28,104 bases of DNA, from assembly GCA_002382495.1 (NCBI GenBank), contig DFXW01000031.1, positions 7,040 through 35,143 on the forward strand, read 5' to 3'. A model generated the notes under the pieces. The model made no database searches. It was not told the DNA's origin and worked only from the letters and a program-made list of their open reading frames with translations. The position numbers were made by a program, and so were the translations under genes. Shown piece after piece: positions 26,449 to 28,104 of this stretch. This DNA is from Flavobacterium sp. UBA4098 (GTDB taxonomy: Bacteria > Bacteroidota > Bacteroidia > Flavobacteriales > Flavobacteriaceae). Numbering within the stretch: position 1 is the first letter of the stretch; the number at the start of each line of letters is the position of its first letter.

Positions 26449-28104
26449 TTACATATTTCTTCTGTATTGTCCACCCACCTCAAACAATGCATTAGTAATT
26501 TGTCCTAAAGAACAAACTTTTGTAGCATCCATTAGTATTTCAAAAATATTTTGATTGTTGATGGCTGCATCTTGAATACAACTCAATTGTTCTATTACTT
26601 TTTCAGTATTAATTTGATGCAGATTATTCAACATGTCAATTTGATATTGCTTTTCTTCTTCCGTAGCACGTATAACTTCTGCAGGAATAATTGTTGGAGA
26701 ACCTTTTGAACTCAAAAACGTATTTACCCCAATAATTGGAAATTGACCGGTATGTTTCAACGTTTCATAATACAAACTTTCCTCTTGAATTTTAGAACGT
26801 TGATACATGGTTTCCATTGCTCCCAATACACCGCCACGTTCAGTAATTCGATCAAACTCTTGTAAAACTGCATCTTCCACTAAATCTGTCAATTCTTCAA
26901 TAATAAACGAACCTTGAATTGGATTTTCATTTTTCGCTAAACCTAATTCTTTATTAATAATCAACTGGATAGCCATAGCTCTTCTAACAGATTCTTCAGT
27001 TGGCGTGGTAATCGCTTCATCATATGCATTCGTATGTAATGAGTTACAATTATCGTAAATCGCATACAACGCTTGTAAAGTGGTACGAATATCATTAAAA
27101 TCAATTTCTTGAGCATGCAATGAACGCCCAGAAGTTTGGATGTGGTACTTCAACATTTGCGCTCTTTCATTGGCTCCATATTTATTTTTCATGGCTTTTG
27201 CCCAAATTTTACGAGCTACTCGACCAATAACTGCATATTCTGGATCGACACCGTTGGAGAAGAAAAAGGATAAATTTGGACCAAAATCGTTGATATTCAT
27301 TCCTCGGCTTAAATAGTATTCTACATATGTGAATCCGTTAGCTAATGTGAAGGCTAATTGAGTAATTGGGTTTGCTCCTGCTTCGGCAATATGATAACCT
27401 GAAATAGAAACGGAATAAAAATTACGAACGTTTTCTTTAATGAAATATTCTTGCACGTCACCCATTAAACGTAAGGCAAATTCAGTGGAGAAAATACACG
27501 TATTTTGTGCTTGATCTTCTTTTAAAATATCGGCTTGCACGGTTCCTCGAACTTGAGATAAGGTTTTAACTTTGATTTCGTTATAAACTTCCAAAGGCAA
27601 AACTTGGTCACCTGAAACTCCTAAAAGCATCAAACCTAAACCATTATTTCCTTCTGGTAAAACTCCTTGGTAAGATGGACGTGGCACTCCTTTATCCTTG
27701 TAAATTTCGTTGATTTTAGCTTCTACCTCATCTTGTAAACCATTTTCTATAATGAATTTTTCACAATTTTGATCAATGGCCGCATTCATAAAGAATCCTA
27801 ACAACATAGGTGCTGGTCCATTAATTGTCATCGATACAGAGGTCATTGGGTTACTTAAATCGAAACCAGAATACAATTTCTTAGCATCGTCTAAACAACA
27901 AATTGAAACACCTGCATTTCCAATTTTTCCATAAATATCGGGACGAATGTGTGGGTCGTTTCCGTATAAAGTTACTGAATCAAAAGCGGTTGATAAACGT
28001 TTCGCTAGCAATCCGGCAGCAACATAATGAAAACGCTTGTTAGTTCTTTCTGGACCACCCTCGCCTGCAAACATTCTACTTGGGTCTTCGCCTTCTCTTT
28101 TAAA
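26449..28104 (-). CDS. icmF: Fused isobutyryl-CoA mutase IcmF, C-terminal mutase part (5' end outside window)
   Basis: The frame is open to the right edge. The Met at 28072-28074 is internal, since the codons before it (FKREGEDPSR) continue the conserved sequence. The visible part, about 551 residues, is the mutase catalytic region of the IcmF type: RMFAGEGGPERTN, AKRLSTAFDSVTLYG, RPDIYGKIGNAGVSI, TSVSMTINGPAPM, FSVSISGYHIAEAGA-like (here YSVSISGYHIAEAGAN) and NSLHTNAYDEA. IcmF proteins fuse a B12-binding domain and a MeaI-like GTPase chaperone to the mutase; those parts would lie beyond the edge. The enzyme uses adenosylcobalamin to interconvert isobutyryl-CoA and n-butyryl-CoA, and some also act on pivalyl/isovaleryl-CoA. 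A plain methylmalonyl-CoA mutase is less likely given these motifs. A strong terminator follows. Confidence 0.87.
   Translation of the reverse strand, partial: FKREGEDPSRMFAGEGGPERTNKRFHYVAAGLLAKRLSTAFDSVTLYGNDPHIRPDIYGKIGNAGVSICCLDDAKKLYSGFDLSNPMTSVSMTINGPAPMLLGFFMNAAIDQNCEKFIIENGLQDEVEAKINEIYKDKGVPRPSYQGVLPEGNNGLGLMLLGVSGDQVLPLEVYNEIKVKTLSQVRGTVQADILKEDQAQNTCIFSTEFALRLMGDVQEYFIKENVRNFYSVSISGYHIAEAGANPITQLAFTLANGFTYVEYYLSRGMNINDFGPNLSFFFSNGVDPEYAVIGRVARKIWAKAMKNKYGANERAQMLKYHIQTSGRSLHAQEIDFNDIRTTLQALYAIYDNCNSLHTNAYDEAITTPTEESVRRAMAIQLIINKELGLAKNENPIQGSFIIEELTDLVEDAVLQEFDRITERGGVLGAMETMYQRSKIQEESLYYETLKHTGQFPIIGVNTFLSSKGSPTIIPAEVIRATEEEKQYQIDMLNNLHQINTEKVIEQLSCIQDAAINNQNIFEILMDATKVCSLGQITNALFEVGGQYRRNM

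Noticed and set aside
28072..28074. ATG as the start of a 541-residue mutase
   Set aside because: Conserved IcmF sequence continues in frame upstream of it to the window edge, so this Met is internal.

Overview
The window is about one-third GC and reads as a chromosomal segment of a Bacteroidota bacterium, most likely Flavobacterium or a close relative. The support is a SusC/SusD pair, a hybrid two-component system (HTCS), a type IX secretion (T9SS) type B sorting domain paired with a PorP/SprF-like protein, TAnnTTTG-type promoter elements, few Shine-Dalgarno sequences, and an IcmF-type mutase. I see no rRNA, tRNA, CRISPR array or intact transposase.

Left block (1-5730, minus strand): a 1717-residue repeat-rich surface adhesin with a T9SS type B C-terminal domain is followed after 19 nt by a PorP/SprF-family gene that runs off the left edge. 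The next 650 bp hold no gene I can support. They contain a minus-strand terminator and a 165-bp element with imperfect terminal inverted repeats. A small secreted Spy/LTxxQ-like protein gene follows (6384-6722).

Central block (7010-23091): a polysaccharide utilization locus (PUL). On the minus strand, from right to left, lie a secreted six-hairpin glycosidase-like protein, a decayed sulfatase remnant, SusC, SusD, a SusE-position lipoprotein, a strong terminator, an unrecognised 68-residue ORF and a secreted TIM-barrel glycoside hydrolase-like protein whose central 600 bp are unusually GC-rich. Diverging on the plus strand are a lipoprotein of the GH27/GH36 alpha-galactosidase type and a 1369-residue HTCS. 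The expected logic is that SusCD imports an oligosaccharide across the outer membrane, periplasmic or surface enzymes trim it, and the HTCS senses a product and activates the locus. Repeated GTTTCA motifs in the divergent intergenic region, with one more copy upstream of susC, are candidate HTCS operators. The substrate cannot be read from sequence. The sulfatase relic and the alpha-galactosidase-like enzyme suggest, weakly, a galactose-containing and formerly sulfated glycan such as an algal galactan.

Right block (23409-28104, minus strand): an adjacent DUF1800/DUF1501 pair converges on the HTCS across a long perfect hairpin. A 441-bp gap then holds an unexplained plus-strand terminator (possible small RNA) and a bidirectional terminator. 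The window ends in the C-terminal mutase part of a fused isobutyryl-CoA mutase (icmF) that runs off the right edge.
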